From the NCBI GenBank assembly GCA_001896555.1, contig MPOS01000061.1:1-62928 (forward strand): a DNA stretch of 62,928 nt, given 5' to 3'. Numbering within the stretch: position 1 is the stretch's first letter; every line of letters begins with the position of its first letter. The notes beneath the pieces were generated by a model that saw only the letters and a list, made by a program, of their open reading frames with translations, did no database searches and was not told the DNA's origin. Source of the stretch: Candidatus Phosphitivorax anaerolimi (GTDB lineage: Bacteria; Desulfobacterota; Desulfomonilia; UBA1062). The position numbers and the translations under genes are program-made. Positions 9,367 through 16,467 of the stretch are shown here, one piece after another.

Positions 9367-10314
9367 ATGAGGAGCGTGCGAACCGGCATCACGACGATCG
9401 GGATACTCCTGATCCATCTGTCTGTCCTGAGCGCTGCGGAGTTCGACCACCGCGTACTCTTCGAGGTTGTCTCGCTGTGGGGAGAAACCACGTATGAGAT
9501 CACCCCTGACATCGGAATAAGCCATCTGAGCTGGCCCATGGACATGCGGCTGCTGGGGGCCGGCTATGCCCTCGCCTATCAGGATTTCATCGAGGTTGAG
9601 TTCAGGGTCCAGGCATCACCCTGGAACGAGAGCGCACATTTCATGGAAGACTGCGACTGGATCAACGAATCGCGGAACCCTGCCTGGGTCCCTTATGATG
9701 CGCTGGACGTCTATTCCTGGAGCTTTGTTGACTCCAAGGCCTTTCTGCTCGGATCGAACATGAGGATCTTTCCCCTCTCACTGCCTCCCGCATCCTTCGG
9801 GTTCGTAGGGGGGCTCCACTACCAGGAGGCGGATTTCAAGGCGTATGACGCGAGGCAGATCGGATACAACTCGTGGCGCGACTATACCGGCAGCGTATCA
9901 GGTCCAGTCGCAACCTATACCGTGGAGTACTGGTTCACCCATATCGGAGCCACTTTTCGGGTTCACGCCGACAGGAGGCTCTACCTCGCGCTGGACACCT
10001 CGTATATCCCCTATGCCAGGGCCGAGGACGAAGACAATCATCTCAGAAGGATGAGGATCTCCCGGAGCGAGGGCACAGGATTTGGAAGGATGTTCTTCCT
10101 GTCTTTGCAGTATTTTTTCACCGACACCTGGTATGCGTCCACCACCTGCTCCGGGCTGCGCATCAAGACGAGCGGCGACCAGGTGCAGTACTGGTACGGG
10201 AACGATCCGGCCACCAAGAACATCGATGAAACCGGGCGGGGGCTTGCCGGCATCGATGCGGAGATCGAGCAGGAAACCTTCCACGTAGGCTTAGGGCTCG
10301 GCTGCAGGTTTTAA
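9367..10314 (+). CDS. Omptin-family outer-membrane protease (OmpT/Pla-like)
   Basis: The 315-residue protein has a signal peptide (cleavage probably after LSVLSAA near residue 24) and alternating aromatic strands ending in GLGCRF, typical of a beta-barrel with a terminal Phe. Two motifs match the omptin active site. EDCDWIN at residues 94-100 parallels the DQDWM of OmpT (catalytic D83 and D85), giving D95 and D97. AEDEDNHL at 219-226 parallels SSDNDEHY (D210, H212), giving D223 and H225. All four catalytic positions are therefore kept. Omptins cleave surface-exposed peptides between basic residues. The start is supported by AAAGGG. Assignment rests on motif and order similarity, since overall identity looks low. 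Confidence 0.75.
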   Translation: MRSVRTGITTIGILLIHLSVLSAAEFDHRVLFEVVSLWGETTYEITPDIGISHLSWPMDMRLLGAGYALAYQDFIEVEFRVQASPWNESAHFMEDCDWINESRNPAWVPYDALDVYSWSFVDSKAFLLGSNMRIFPLSLPPASFGFVGGLHYQEADFKAYDARQIGYNSWRDYTGSVSGPVATYTVEYWFTHIGATFRVHADRRLYLALDTSYIPYARAEDEDNHLRRMRISRSEGTGFGRMFFLSLQYFFTDTWYASTTCSGLRIKTSGDQVQYWYGNDPATKNIDETGRGLAGIDAEIEQETFHVGLGLGCRF

Positions 10315-10358
10315 AGGCCCCGGCTTTTCTCTTTCCCCTCTTCAGACCGCATCCGGTT

Positions 10359-11738
10359 ATGACGATAGGTCTCCATATGCAGTCGGCCCAGGTGCTCATA
10401 CAGAGAAATCTCCAGCGCGCACGGTATTCCCTGCCCTTTTTCGATCCAGGCTTGAGGGACTTGATCACCCTGATCCCCCCGCTGCTCTCCGAGGGATCGC
10501 CGTCCGTCGGGATCTATGGCCGGCCCGGGTGCAGCGCCCGGGAATACAAGCTGCTTGCCGGGTATCTGGGCAGAAAGCCCGCAATCATTGCAGACAGGCT
10601 TCCGGACAGGGTATTGATCGAAAGTCTCATCGCCCTCCCTATGCCGAGTCTTGCGGGCAGGCATTCCACCTCTCTCATGCTCGTATGTCTTCTCAGGGAT
10701 GAAGACTATGGGGAAGAAGTCAGGGCAAAGATCGCCTCGGTGGCACAGGTGTTTGAAAAAATCGGGACCCCTCTCACCGGAGTGGTGGGCACCGGCCCGC
10801 TCGGGCAGCTCCTGGTCTATGATATCATGCGCACCGGCATTGTGCTTGCGGGCAAACACCCGGTCACGAACAAAAATGCCGCCTCTGATGCATGCATCTA
10901 CATAGGTGGCTTGCCCGGGATCATCACCGAGATGCACGAACCTGCCCGCCGCCGTGAATGGAACCCGTTCTCGCACTATCTGGACAACCAGACAGCCGAG
11001 TTCATCAGAAAGAAAGACTATCCCTCGGCTCTCTCGGCGCCTTCGGCAAACCCCTTCATCATCCCCTACCTGCACATGCTCCATCACCATGAGGAGCATA
11101 TGGACAGGGGCCAGATCGAGAAGATGCGCATGAGCCTTCTGGGCCTCTTCTCGTCGTTTCCGCCCACCAGAGAGTTCATGCAGGGCTTAAGGGCCGCCTG
11201 GAAGATGGACTCGGTGCCGGAGGACTTCCGCGGGCTCGACTTTACCGGTGCCTTGCGGCTGCGGAAATGGATCGTTCCCTTGGAGCGGGATGAGCTCCCG
11301 GTGTTCTCCTGGCCTCCATCCATGAGTTTTGAGCTCGACAGGCTGGACCTCGTCCAGGAGCGCCGGAACTGGGGCATAGCACAGACCCGCGAGTTCCGGC
11401 ACGCCCATGCCTGGGTGGTGCTCACCTGGGCGGCCCTTGCCGGGCTGGCCGGCCGGGCCACCCGGATCACGGCTCCCCGGGAGCTGCATATGAAGCCCTC
11501 GGCCAGGAACATTCTCCTGGAAGGGATCGATGCTCTCCTGCTCGGCAAGGATTCGCTCATCCCGCAAGACCACCTTCAGGGGGCCATTCACCTCAAAGAG
11601 GGAAGATTCTTTTTCTCATCAGGTCCGTTCGCCATCCTGGAGAAGGGAAACAAGCACTGCATCGAGCTGTTCGAGACGATCAAGAAAAAAGCCCTACTTG
11701 ACGATATCAACTTGGGAAAAGACAGAAAGAAAGAATAG
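10359..11738 (+). CDS. Class I adenylate-cyclase-like protein, catalytic motif lost
   Basis: The 459-residue protein aligns in order with the N-terminal half of enterobacterial CyaA. LIPPLLSEG (38-46) matches LLPTLL of CyaA. LLVYDIMRTGIVLAGK (151-166) matches LLLDEFYRTAVRLAGK. ERRNWGIAQTRE (334-345) matches NRANWKIDQVRE, and the following stretch ending HLKEGRFFF also fits. The nucleotidyltransferase core of CyaA (GSTSSVGQ...DLDIWVC) is replaced at 97-110 by SLAGRHSTSLMLVC, so both catalytic aspartates are missing and cyclase activity is not expected. The regulatory C-terminal half of CyaA is absent. There is no good ribosome site, and Met7 is an alternative start. It lies 44 bases after the omptin gene and 15 before the receiver-TPR gene. 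Confidence 0.7.
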   Translation: MTIGLHMQSAQVLIQRNLQRARYSLPFFDPGLRDLITLIPPLLSEGSPSVGIYGRPGCSAREYKLLAGYLGRKPAIIADRLPDRVLIESLIALPMPSLAGRHSTSLMLVCLLRDEDYGEEVRAKIASVAQVFEKIGTPLTGVVGTGPLGQLLVYDIMRTGIVLAGKHPVTNKNAASDACIYIGGLPGIITEMHEPARRREWNPFSHYLDNQTAEFIRKKDYPSALSAPSANPFIIPYLHMLHHHEEHMDRGQIEKMRMSLLGLFSSFPPTREFMQGLRAAWKMDSVPEDFRGLDFTGALRLRKWIVPLERDELPVFSWPPSMSFELDRLDLVQERRNWGIAQTREFRHAHAWVVLTWAALAGLAGRATRITAPRELHMKPSARNILLEGIDALLLGKDSLIPQDHLQGAIHLKEGRFFFSSGPFAILEKGNKHCIELFETIKKKALLDDINLGKDRKKE

Positions 11739-11753
11739 AGGGCGGCAAAGAAC

Positions 11754-12785
11754 ATGGCTGCAAATCCCCTGGAAATCAAGATACTCCTTGTCGGTCCAGG
11801 CTTTGTATACCAGAAGTCCATGCGTCAGATGCTGCACACTCTCGGCTTCGATACCGTAGAAGAAACGAGGGATGGGGCCTATGCATGGGAGGCCATCAAG
11901 AGAATCAGACCCGATATCGTGATTTCCCAGTGGCACATGCCCGAGATCACCGGCTTGGCGCTGCTCAAGCTCATCCGCGCCGATGAAGAGACCAGCGAAA
12001 TCCCGGTGGTGCTGTGCACCGCAGAGATCACCAAACCCGACGTGATCAAGGCGGGGGAGGCAGGCGTGAACGCCATCATTGTCGAGCCCATCCAGATAGA
12101 AAACCTCGATACAAAGCTGCGTCTCATCCTCGAGTTTGAGATGAACCCCAACACCAAACAGGCCAAGGCGCTGATGGCCAAAGGGGACCTCTATCTCCGG
12201 GAAGAACGGTATGAAGAAGCACTGAGGGAATACGAGAAGGTGCTCGAGATCCTGGAGTCGGCCGAGGTCTATTACAACATCGGCTATATCATGACGGCAA
12301 AGGGCGAGTACGACGAGGCCCTGGCCGCGTTTCGCAAGGCGACCCAGATCAACCAGATGTTTGCCAAGGCATACAAGGCCATGGCCGAGGTGTATTTGCG
12401 CATGGGCCGCAAGGACATGGCCGAGAAGTATCTTCAGATGGCGGGAGAGATCTTTCTGGAGCGCGAGATGCACGAGAGCGCGGAGAGCATCTTCAACGAG
12501 ATCCTCAAGCTCAACCCTGACACCATCAACGTGTACAACAGCCTGGGGATCCTCTATCGCAGGCAGAACCGGCTCGAAGAATCCATCAAGCTCTACGAGA
12601 AGGCCATCAAGATCAGCCCTTATGACGAGAACATCCACTTCAACTTGGGCAGGGCCTATCTGGAGCTGAACAACCCTCAGATGGCCAAGAAGTGCTTCAT
12701 CAAGGCATTGAAGATCAACCCCAACTTCGACACAGCCAGGGGCATGATCGAGGCCATCGAGTCGTCCGAGAACTCCGTCTCCTGA
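11754..12785 (+). CDS. Degenerate receiver domain fused to TPR repeats
   Basis: Residues 8-125 have a response-regulator receiver fold. The rest of the 343 residues is a ladder of about five or six TPR repeats (for example AEVYYNIGYIMTAKGEYDEAL). The phosphorylation machinery is gone: the acidic pair reads ILLVGPG (14-16), the acceptor Asp is Gln59 (ISQWHMP), and the lysine position is Glu111 (VEPIQ). Thr89 remains. The receiver is therefore expected to be a phosphorylation-independent interaction module, with the TPRs as scaffold. It follows the adenylate-cyclase-like pseudoenzyme by 15 bases, so the two are probably cotranscribed and may act together. The partner is unknown. Confidence 0.85.
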   Translation: MAANPLEIKILLVGPGFVYQKSMRQMLHTLGFDTVEETRDGAYAWEAIKRIRPDIVISQWHMPEITGLALLKLIRADEETSEIPVVLCTAEITKPDVIKAGEAGVNAIIVEPIQIENLDTKLRLILEFEMNPNTKQAKALMAKGDLYLREERYEEALREYEKVLEILESAEVYYNIGYIMTAKGEYDEALAAFRKATQINQMFAKAYKAMAEVYLRMGRKDMAEKYLQMAGEIFLEREMHESAESIFNEILKLNPDTINVYNSLGILYRRQNRLEESIKLYEKAIKISPYDENIHFNLGRAYLELNNPQMAKKCFIKALKINPNFDTARGMIEAIESSENSVS

Positions 12786-12819
12786 TCATATCCTCCAGCC
12801 GGGTCCGCCGGTCTGCCCG

Positions 12820-14043
12820 TCACTGGTACTTCTTGAGCTCGAAGACCTTCCTGTCCTGGGTCGCCACGATGTGATAGAACTTGTCCTGGGGAACGTAGAT
12901 ATAGGGTACGTCCTCCTGGCGTCGATAAAGGAAGTGGGAGAGGATCATCCGGTTGACGGCGCGGTGGCCGATGATCATGATGTTGTCGGGCTTGCGGTTG
13001 AGGTAGAAGGCCTTCTTGATTCCGATCTTGATCCGCTCCTTCATGGAGTTGTAGCCCTCCCCCCCGGGATAGGTGTAGTGGTATTTGTCCGCCTTGCGGG
13101 CTGAGTAGACATCGGGCATGAACCGCTGGATCTCGTCGTAGCTCATCCCCTCGCAGATCCCGCTGTGGATCTCGTTGAATTCCTTCAAGGGTACGATGGT
13201 GCAATCCTGCTGAAGGGCGCGGATGGGTTCAGCTGTCTGGATGGTCCTCTTCTTCTCGCTGGTGAAGATGTAGGAGATCTTCTTGTTCCGGAAGAACCTT
13301 GCCAGGGCGTGGGCCTGCTCGATACCCTTGGGCGTGAGGTCGGAGTCGCCCCCTATCCGGTCCTCTACGTTGAAATACGTCTCGGTGTGCCGGATGAGGA
13401 ACAGGCTCTTTACCACGTCGGTCACCAGGCAGTCGCGGATGCGGGAATACAGAGGAAGCTGATCGGTGAGCTTCTCCTCCAAGATCCGGTTGTGCAGGGA
13501 GTCCATGCGTATGTAATTTCTCTCTTTCCCCAGGGGGGAATAGATCATTCGGTAATATTCGATTCTCTTCTTGAACTCGCCGATGGCGTGCGCCTCATCC
13601 AGGCCCCCGAACTCCGGGGCCTTCACTTTCTGGGTGATGCTCATGTCTACGATCTCTTCATCCTCGTTGATGCATTCGATGAAGAGGATGGGGTGGTCGT
13701 TCAGGCGTTCATAGATAAGGTTGCGTCTTTCCTGGCTCACATTGGTGGCATCGAGCACTGCCACCTGGCCTTTGGAGTTTACGTATTTCCTGGCCCAGTT
13801 CATGTTGATGATCGCGAAGCGCTTCCTGAGCTCCGTGGCCTCGGTATTGGCGGGATGGAAAAAATCCGCGGCCCAGGTATTCTTGAGCCGGGCGTACCGC
13901 CTGCGAAGCTGCCCGTTGTTGAATATCCGGGTGGGGATATCGTTCTTGGTGAAGATATCCTTGAGCCGGTACGCGATCGTGGATTTGCCCTGGGAAGGCA
14001 GGCCAACCATAACTATGTAGAGTTTCTCATCCTTTGTGGTCAT
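12820..14043 (-). CDS. 6-phosphofructo-2-kinase/fructose-2,6-bisphosphatase-like bifunctional protein
   Basis: The 407 residues combine both halves of the PFKFB family. The N-terminal kinase has Walker A GLPSQGKST (14-22) and the conserved FFHPANTEATELR-type helix. The C-terminal histidine phosphatase has LIRHTE (H219), RIGGDSDLTPKG, KRTIQTAEPI, NEIHSGICEGMSYDEIQ and IIGHRAVNRM. These match eukaryotic PFKFB almost motif by motif. RHG is changed to RHT, but the catalytic His, Glu and second His remain. The family makes and removes fructose-2,6-bisphosphate, the glycolytic effector. Whether this homologue uses that substrate is not shown. It is convergent with the receiver-TPR gene, with only 34 bases between them. 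Confidence 0.85.
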   Translation of the reverse strand: MTTKDEKLYIVMVGLPSQGKSTIAYRLKDIFTKNDIPTRIFNNGQLRRRYARLKNTWAADFFHPANTEATELRKRFAIINMNWARKYVNSKGQVAVLDATNVSQERRNLIYERLNDHPILFIECINEDEEIVDMSITQKVKAPEFGGLDEAHAIGEFKKRIEYYRMIYSPLGKERNYIRMDSLHNRILEEKLTDQLPLYSRIRDCLVTDVVKSLFLIRHTETYFNVEDRIGGDSDLTPKGIEQAHALARFFRNKKISYIFTSEKKRTIQTAEPIRALQQDCTIVPLKEFNEIHSGICEGMSYDEIQRFMPDVYSARKADKYHYTYPGGEGYNSMKERIKIGIKKAFYLNRKPDNIMIIGHRAVNRMILSHFLYRRQEDVPYIYVPQDKFYHIVATQDRKVFELKKYQ

Positions 14044-14105
14044 TGCTTATGCATATCACCTGTGAAGACGCTTCACAAGAGCGGTTTGGTCTGCCTTGAA
14101 AATAC

Positions 14106-14134
14106 TTGACAACCACATACCCAATAGTTAGAAG
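14106..14134 (+). promoter_or_regulatory. Putative promoter of the tRNA-Gln/tRNA-Glu pair
   Basis: A consensus TTGACA at 14106-14111 is followed after 17 bases by TAGAAG at 14129-14134, 25 bases ahead of the first tRNA. The -10 is weak, so confidence is moderate. Confidence 0.45.
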
Positions 14135-14158
14135 GTCATAGTCGGTTTCAACGGCTGC

Positions 14159-14232
14159 TGGGGGATCGTTCAACGGTAGGACAGCGGACTCTGACTCCGT
14201 CGATCTAGGTTCGAATCCTAGTCCCCCAGCCA
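14159..14232 (+). tRNA. tRNA-Gln (anticodon CTG)
   Basis: A complete cloverleaf can be folded. The acceptor TGGGGGA pairs with TCCCCCA, the anticodon stem GCGGA with TCCGT, and the loop CTCTGAC gives anticodon CTG for CAG codons. The T-loop is TTCGAAT. Discriminator G and an encoded CCA end the gene at 14232. It sits 20 bases before tRNA-Glu and probably shares its transcript. The cognate synthetase gene begins at 20780. Confidence 0.96.
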
Positions 14233-14252
14233 ATACTGTTTTTAAAGGATGA

Positions 14253-14328
14253 GGTCCCATCGTCTAGTGGCCTAGGACACCGGCCTCTCACGCCGGAGAC
14301 AGGGGTTCGACTCCCCTTGGGACTACCA
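14253..14328 (+). tRNA. tRNA-Glu (anticodon CTC)
   Basis: The acceptor GGTCCCA pairs with TGGGACT (one G-T pair), the anticodon stem CCGGC pairs with GCCGG, and the loop CTCTCAC gives anticodon CTC for GAG codons. The T-loop is TTCGACT. Discriminator A and an encoded CCA close the gene. An AT-richer accessory segment begins directly after it, so its 3' end is a candidate integration site. Confidence 0.96.
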
Positions 14329-14386
14329 AGGTTTACAGGCTTCTAAAAAATCCTTGGGGTACTGTTTGGGGTACTCCAGGTTTTTT

Positions 14387-14548
14387 ATGCCAAAACTTTC
14401 TCTGCAGTACCTACCTTTGAAGCATGTAAATGAATTGCCCCACTGCAAGCTGCGAGGTATCAAAAGGAGAAGCAAGGAGCGTAGCAAACTGCTAGGAATT
14501 AACCCGGCTGAGATTAAACCAAAGACTATCAACGCACTCGGAGGTTGA
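14387..14548 (+). CDS. Small hypothetical ORF or gene remnant after tRNA-Glu
   Basis: A 53-codon frame begins at ATG 14387 (MPKLSLQYLPLK...) and stops inside the 5' arm of a strong hairpin. The frame stays open upstream to 14354 through two GGGGTAC-containing repeats. The C-terminal part is basic (RRSKERSK) and looks coding. No good ribosome site is present and I recognise no family. It could be the tail of an integrase-like gene of the island or simply noise. Confidence 0.25.
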   Translation: MPKLSLQYLPLKHVNELPHCKLRGIKRRSKERSKLLGINPAEIKPKTINALGG

Positions 14549-14580
14549 GAAATTTGAACCTCCGACTTTTTTGGTTTAAT
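14513..14580 (+). terminator. Nested inverted repeat with intrinsic-terminator core
   Basis: The core is TCGGAGGTT (14538-14546) pairing perfectly with AACCTCCGA (14557-14565), followed by C and six T. Outside it, ATTAAACC (14513-14520) pairs with GGTTTAAT (14573-14580), making a longer imperfect palindrome. It would end transcripts from the tRNA pair or the small ORF. The AbiE promoter follows after about 90 bases. Confidence 0.75.
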
Positions 14581-14668
14581 GCATGCTTACGGGGATACCG
14601 CTACCAGCTCGCTACTCCTGGACACATTCCTTAACCTGGGAAATCCCATTCTCTTGAGAATTTTTCGA

Positions 14669-14718
14669 TTGAGTTAATTTGATATTTATGCATAGTATGT
14701 CGATAATATATCGACATA
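14669..14718 (+). promoter_or_regulatory. AbiE promoter with perfect palindromic operator
   Basis: A -35 TTGAGT (14669-14674) and -10 TAGTAT (14693-14698) are 18 bases apart. Overlapping the -10 is a perfect inverted repeat, TATGTCGATA at 14696-14705 and TATCGACATA at 14709-14718, with a 3-base centre. AbiEi-type antitoxins repress their own promoter by binding inverted repeats, so this is the likely operator. About 92 bases lie between it and the antitoxin start. Confidence 0.65.
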
Positions 14719-14810
14719 GCGTGCACAAAATGATAAGAAAAAAGAGGTCCAAAACCTTGGAGGTAGTAAGCTCCTCCAGCCGATTTGGTTTGCAAGGATG
14801 AGGGGCTTAA

Positions 14811-15482
14811 GTGCCGTCAGCGATCGAACAGATCAGGAAGACTGTCAATAGGGAGGAGTTTGACTATCAGGTGCTCACTTCCAGCCTGAAGGGATACTCT
14901 TATCCCAGGGACAAGATCACCAATCTCCTGAGAGAGGGACAGATCATACGGGTCAAGAAAGGCCTGTACATCTTCGGCCCCGACTATAGGAGGAGACCAT
15001 ACTCACGGGAAATCCTGGCTAACCTGATCTATGGCCCTTCTTACATCTCCCTCGAATATGCCCTGGCCTACCATGGTCTCATTCCCGAACGTGTCGAAGC
15101 CCTCACGTCAGTTACAACAGGGAGAACAAGGACATTCACTACTCCGGTTGGAGTTTTCACGTATCACATGATCCCTCTTCCAGCGTTCCAGGTAGGCATG
15201 ACAAGAGTCGAATTGGATGATGGAGGGGCCTTCCTCATTGCCACACCTGAGAAGGCCCTTTTAGATAAGATATTCGTTGATCGTACATCCGAGATAAGAA
15301 CCCTCAAGGGACTGGAGGCATACCTGTTTGAGGATCTCCGCATCGACCAGGATCTCTTCAGCAAGCTCGACAAGAGTGCGATCTTCGATTACGTAAATCA
15401 TTATTCATCAGCCAAGCTGCAGCTCTTGAGCGGCCTTCTCAGAAAGCATCAAAGACAAGAGAGTGAGGAAGGCCATGCATAA
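14811..15482 (+). CDS. AbiEi-family antitoxin, type IV toxin-antitoxin system
   Basis: The 223-residue protein has an N-terminal winged helix (about residues 1-60, with DKITNLLREGQIIRVKKGLYIFG) followed by the AbiEi antitoxin domain, including ILANLIYGPSYISLEYALAYHGLIPE and the TPEKALLDKIF helix. It represses its own operon and counteracts the toxin without binding it stably. It starts with GTG after a GGATGAGGGG-like site. The stop codon overlaps the toxin start by 8 bases, the classic coupling of AbiE operons. Codon and base use are AT-richer than the neighbours, consistent with acquisition by transfer. Confidence 0.88.
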   Translation: MPSAIEQIRKTVNREEFDYQVLTSSLKGYSYPRDKITNLLREGQIIRVKKGLYIFGPDYRRRPYSREILANLIYGPSYISLEYALAYHGLIPERVEALTSVTTGRTRTFTTPVGVFTYHMIPLPAFQVGMTRVELDDGGAFLIATPEKALLDKIFVDRTSEIRTLKGLEAYLFEDLRIDQDLFSKLDKSAIFDYVNHYSSAKLQLLSGLLRKHQRQESEEGHA

Positions 15483-16341
15483 AGCAGTAATCCAGATGCT
15501 ACAGAAATATCCATTAAGTAGACTCGAAGACTATAACAAGGCTCTGCGGGAGATCATCCAGGAGATCGCCCTGCTCGGCCTGTGGAGAGGCAAATTCTTC
15601 GAAAAGGCTGCGTTCTACGGAGGAACGGCACTGAGGATTCTCTACGGTCTCGACAGGTTCTCAGAGGACTTGGACTTCACCCTGCTCCAACCTATGGGTG
15701 ATTTCGATCTTGGCTCCTTCGGTTCATCCCTTGAGAAGGAACTCCTGGGATTCGGGTTTGAGATGCATCTGGAGCAGAAGAACAGGGCTGTTCAGAGTCC
15801 TGTGCAATCAGCATTCCTGAAGGCGGACACCTTCAGTCAGATGCTCGTCATCGAGATCGGGGAAGAGATCCTCAGGCAAGTCCCCAAGGGGCAGATGATC
15901 AAGATCAAGCTGGAGGTAGATACGAACCCTCCCCCGGACTTCTCCACAGAGATGAAGTATCTGCTGGCTCCCATCCCATTCCCGGTGAGAGTGCTTACCT
16001 TGCCAGATCTGTTCGCAGGTAAGATGCACGCTGTGCTGTACAGGAGATGGAAGACACGGGTGAAGGGTAGAGACTGGTACGACCTAGTGTGGTACGTATC
16101 CCACCACCCTGAACTGCATCTCGGTCACCTTGAACAGAGGATGAGACAGACCGGTGACTGGAACAGCACTGAGGAACTGACTGTAGAAACGTTCTTCGAG
16201 GCTCTTCATGCAGCCATAGATTCTCTCGATATCGATAAGGCACGTGAAGAGGTATCACCATTCATCAAGGACCCGGAGGTGCTGTCGATATGGTCCAGGG
16301 AATTTTTCCATGATATCGTATCCAGGATAAACCTGGTGTGA
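15475..16341 (+). CDS. AbiEii/AbiGii-family nucleotidyltransferase toxin
   Basis: The 288-residue toxin carries the family signature FYGGTALRILYGLDRFSEDLDF at about residues 48-69, with the GG-S/T and D-x-D residues of the polymerase-beta-like nucleotidyltransferase fold. RVLTLPDLFAGKMHAVLYRRWKTRVKGRDWYDL in the second half is also typical. Characterised relatives transfer nucleotides to tRNA ends or other targets and cause phage abortive infection or growth arrest. ATG 15475 is chosen for its GAGGAAGG site and for the ATGCATAA overlap with the antitoxin stop. The gene appears intact. Confidence 0.9.
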   Translation: MHKAVIQMLQKYPLSRLEDYNKALREIIQEIALLGLWRGKFFEKAAFYGGTALRILYGLDRFSEDLDFTLLQPMGDFDLGSFGSSLEKELLGFGFEMHLEQKNRAVQSPVQSAFLKADTFSQMLVIEIGEEILRQVPKGQMIKIKLEVDTNPPPDFSTEMKYLLAPIPFPVRVLTLPDLFAGKMHAVLYRRWKTRVKGRDWYDLVWYVSHHPELHLGHLEQRMRQTGDWNSTEELTVETFFEALHAAIDSLDIDKAREEVSPFIKDPEVLSIWSREFFHDIVSRINLV

Positions 16342-16348
16342 TCCAGGA

Positions 16349-16371
16349 TGGCAGAGGCGGGGATTTGAACA
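16349..16371 (-). repeat. tRNA 3'-end-like fragment, possible attachment site
   Basis: On the minus strand this reads GTTCAAATCCCC followed by GCCTCTGCCA. That has the order T-loop, 3' T-stem, 3' acceptor strand, discriminator and CCA of a tRNA. No 5' half is present. Such orphan tRNA ends are left by integrating elements as att sites. It lies 8 bases after the toxin stop. The source tRNA is not in this window, so it does not match either tRNA upstream. Confidence 0.4.
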
Positions 16372-16467
16372 CGTTGTCTTTCTTGGATTTATACGCCTTC
16401 CCAGGTGTTCTTCTGCACTTTTACGGCACATGATATTCCTGGGAAGTGCTAAGAGTGATTAATTTCT

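Noticed and set aside
14538-14572. Possible tRNA T-arm read on the minus strand (GGAGGTTCAAATT)
   Set aside because: The flanking symmetry fits a terminator hairpin with a T-run much better, and no acceptor or anticodon arm can be built.
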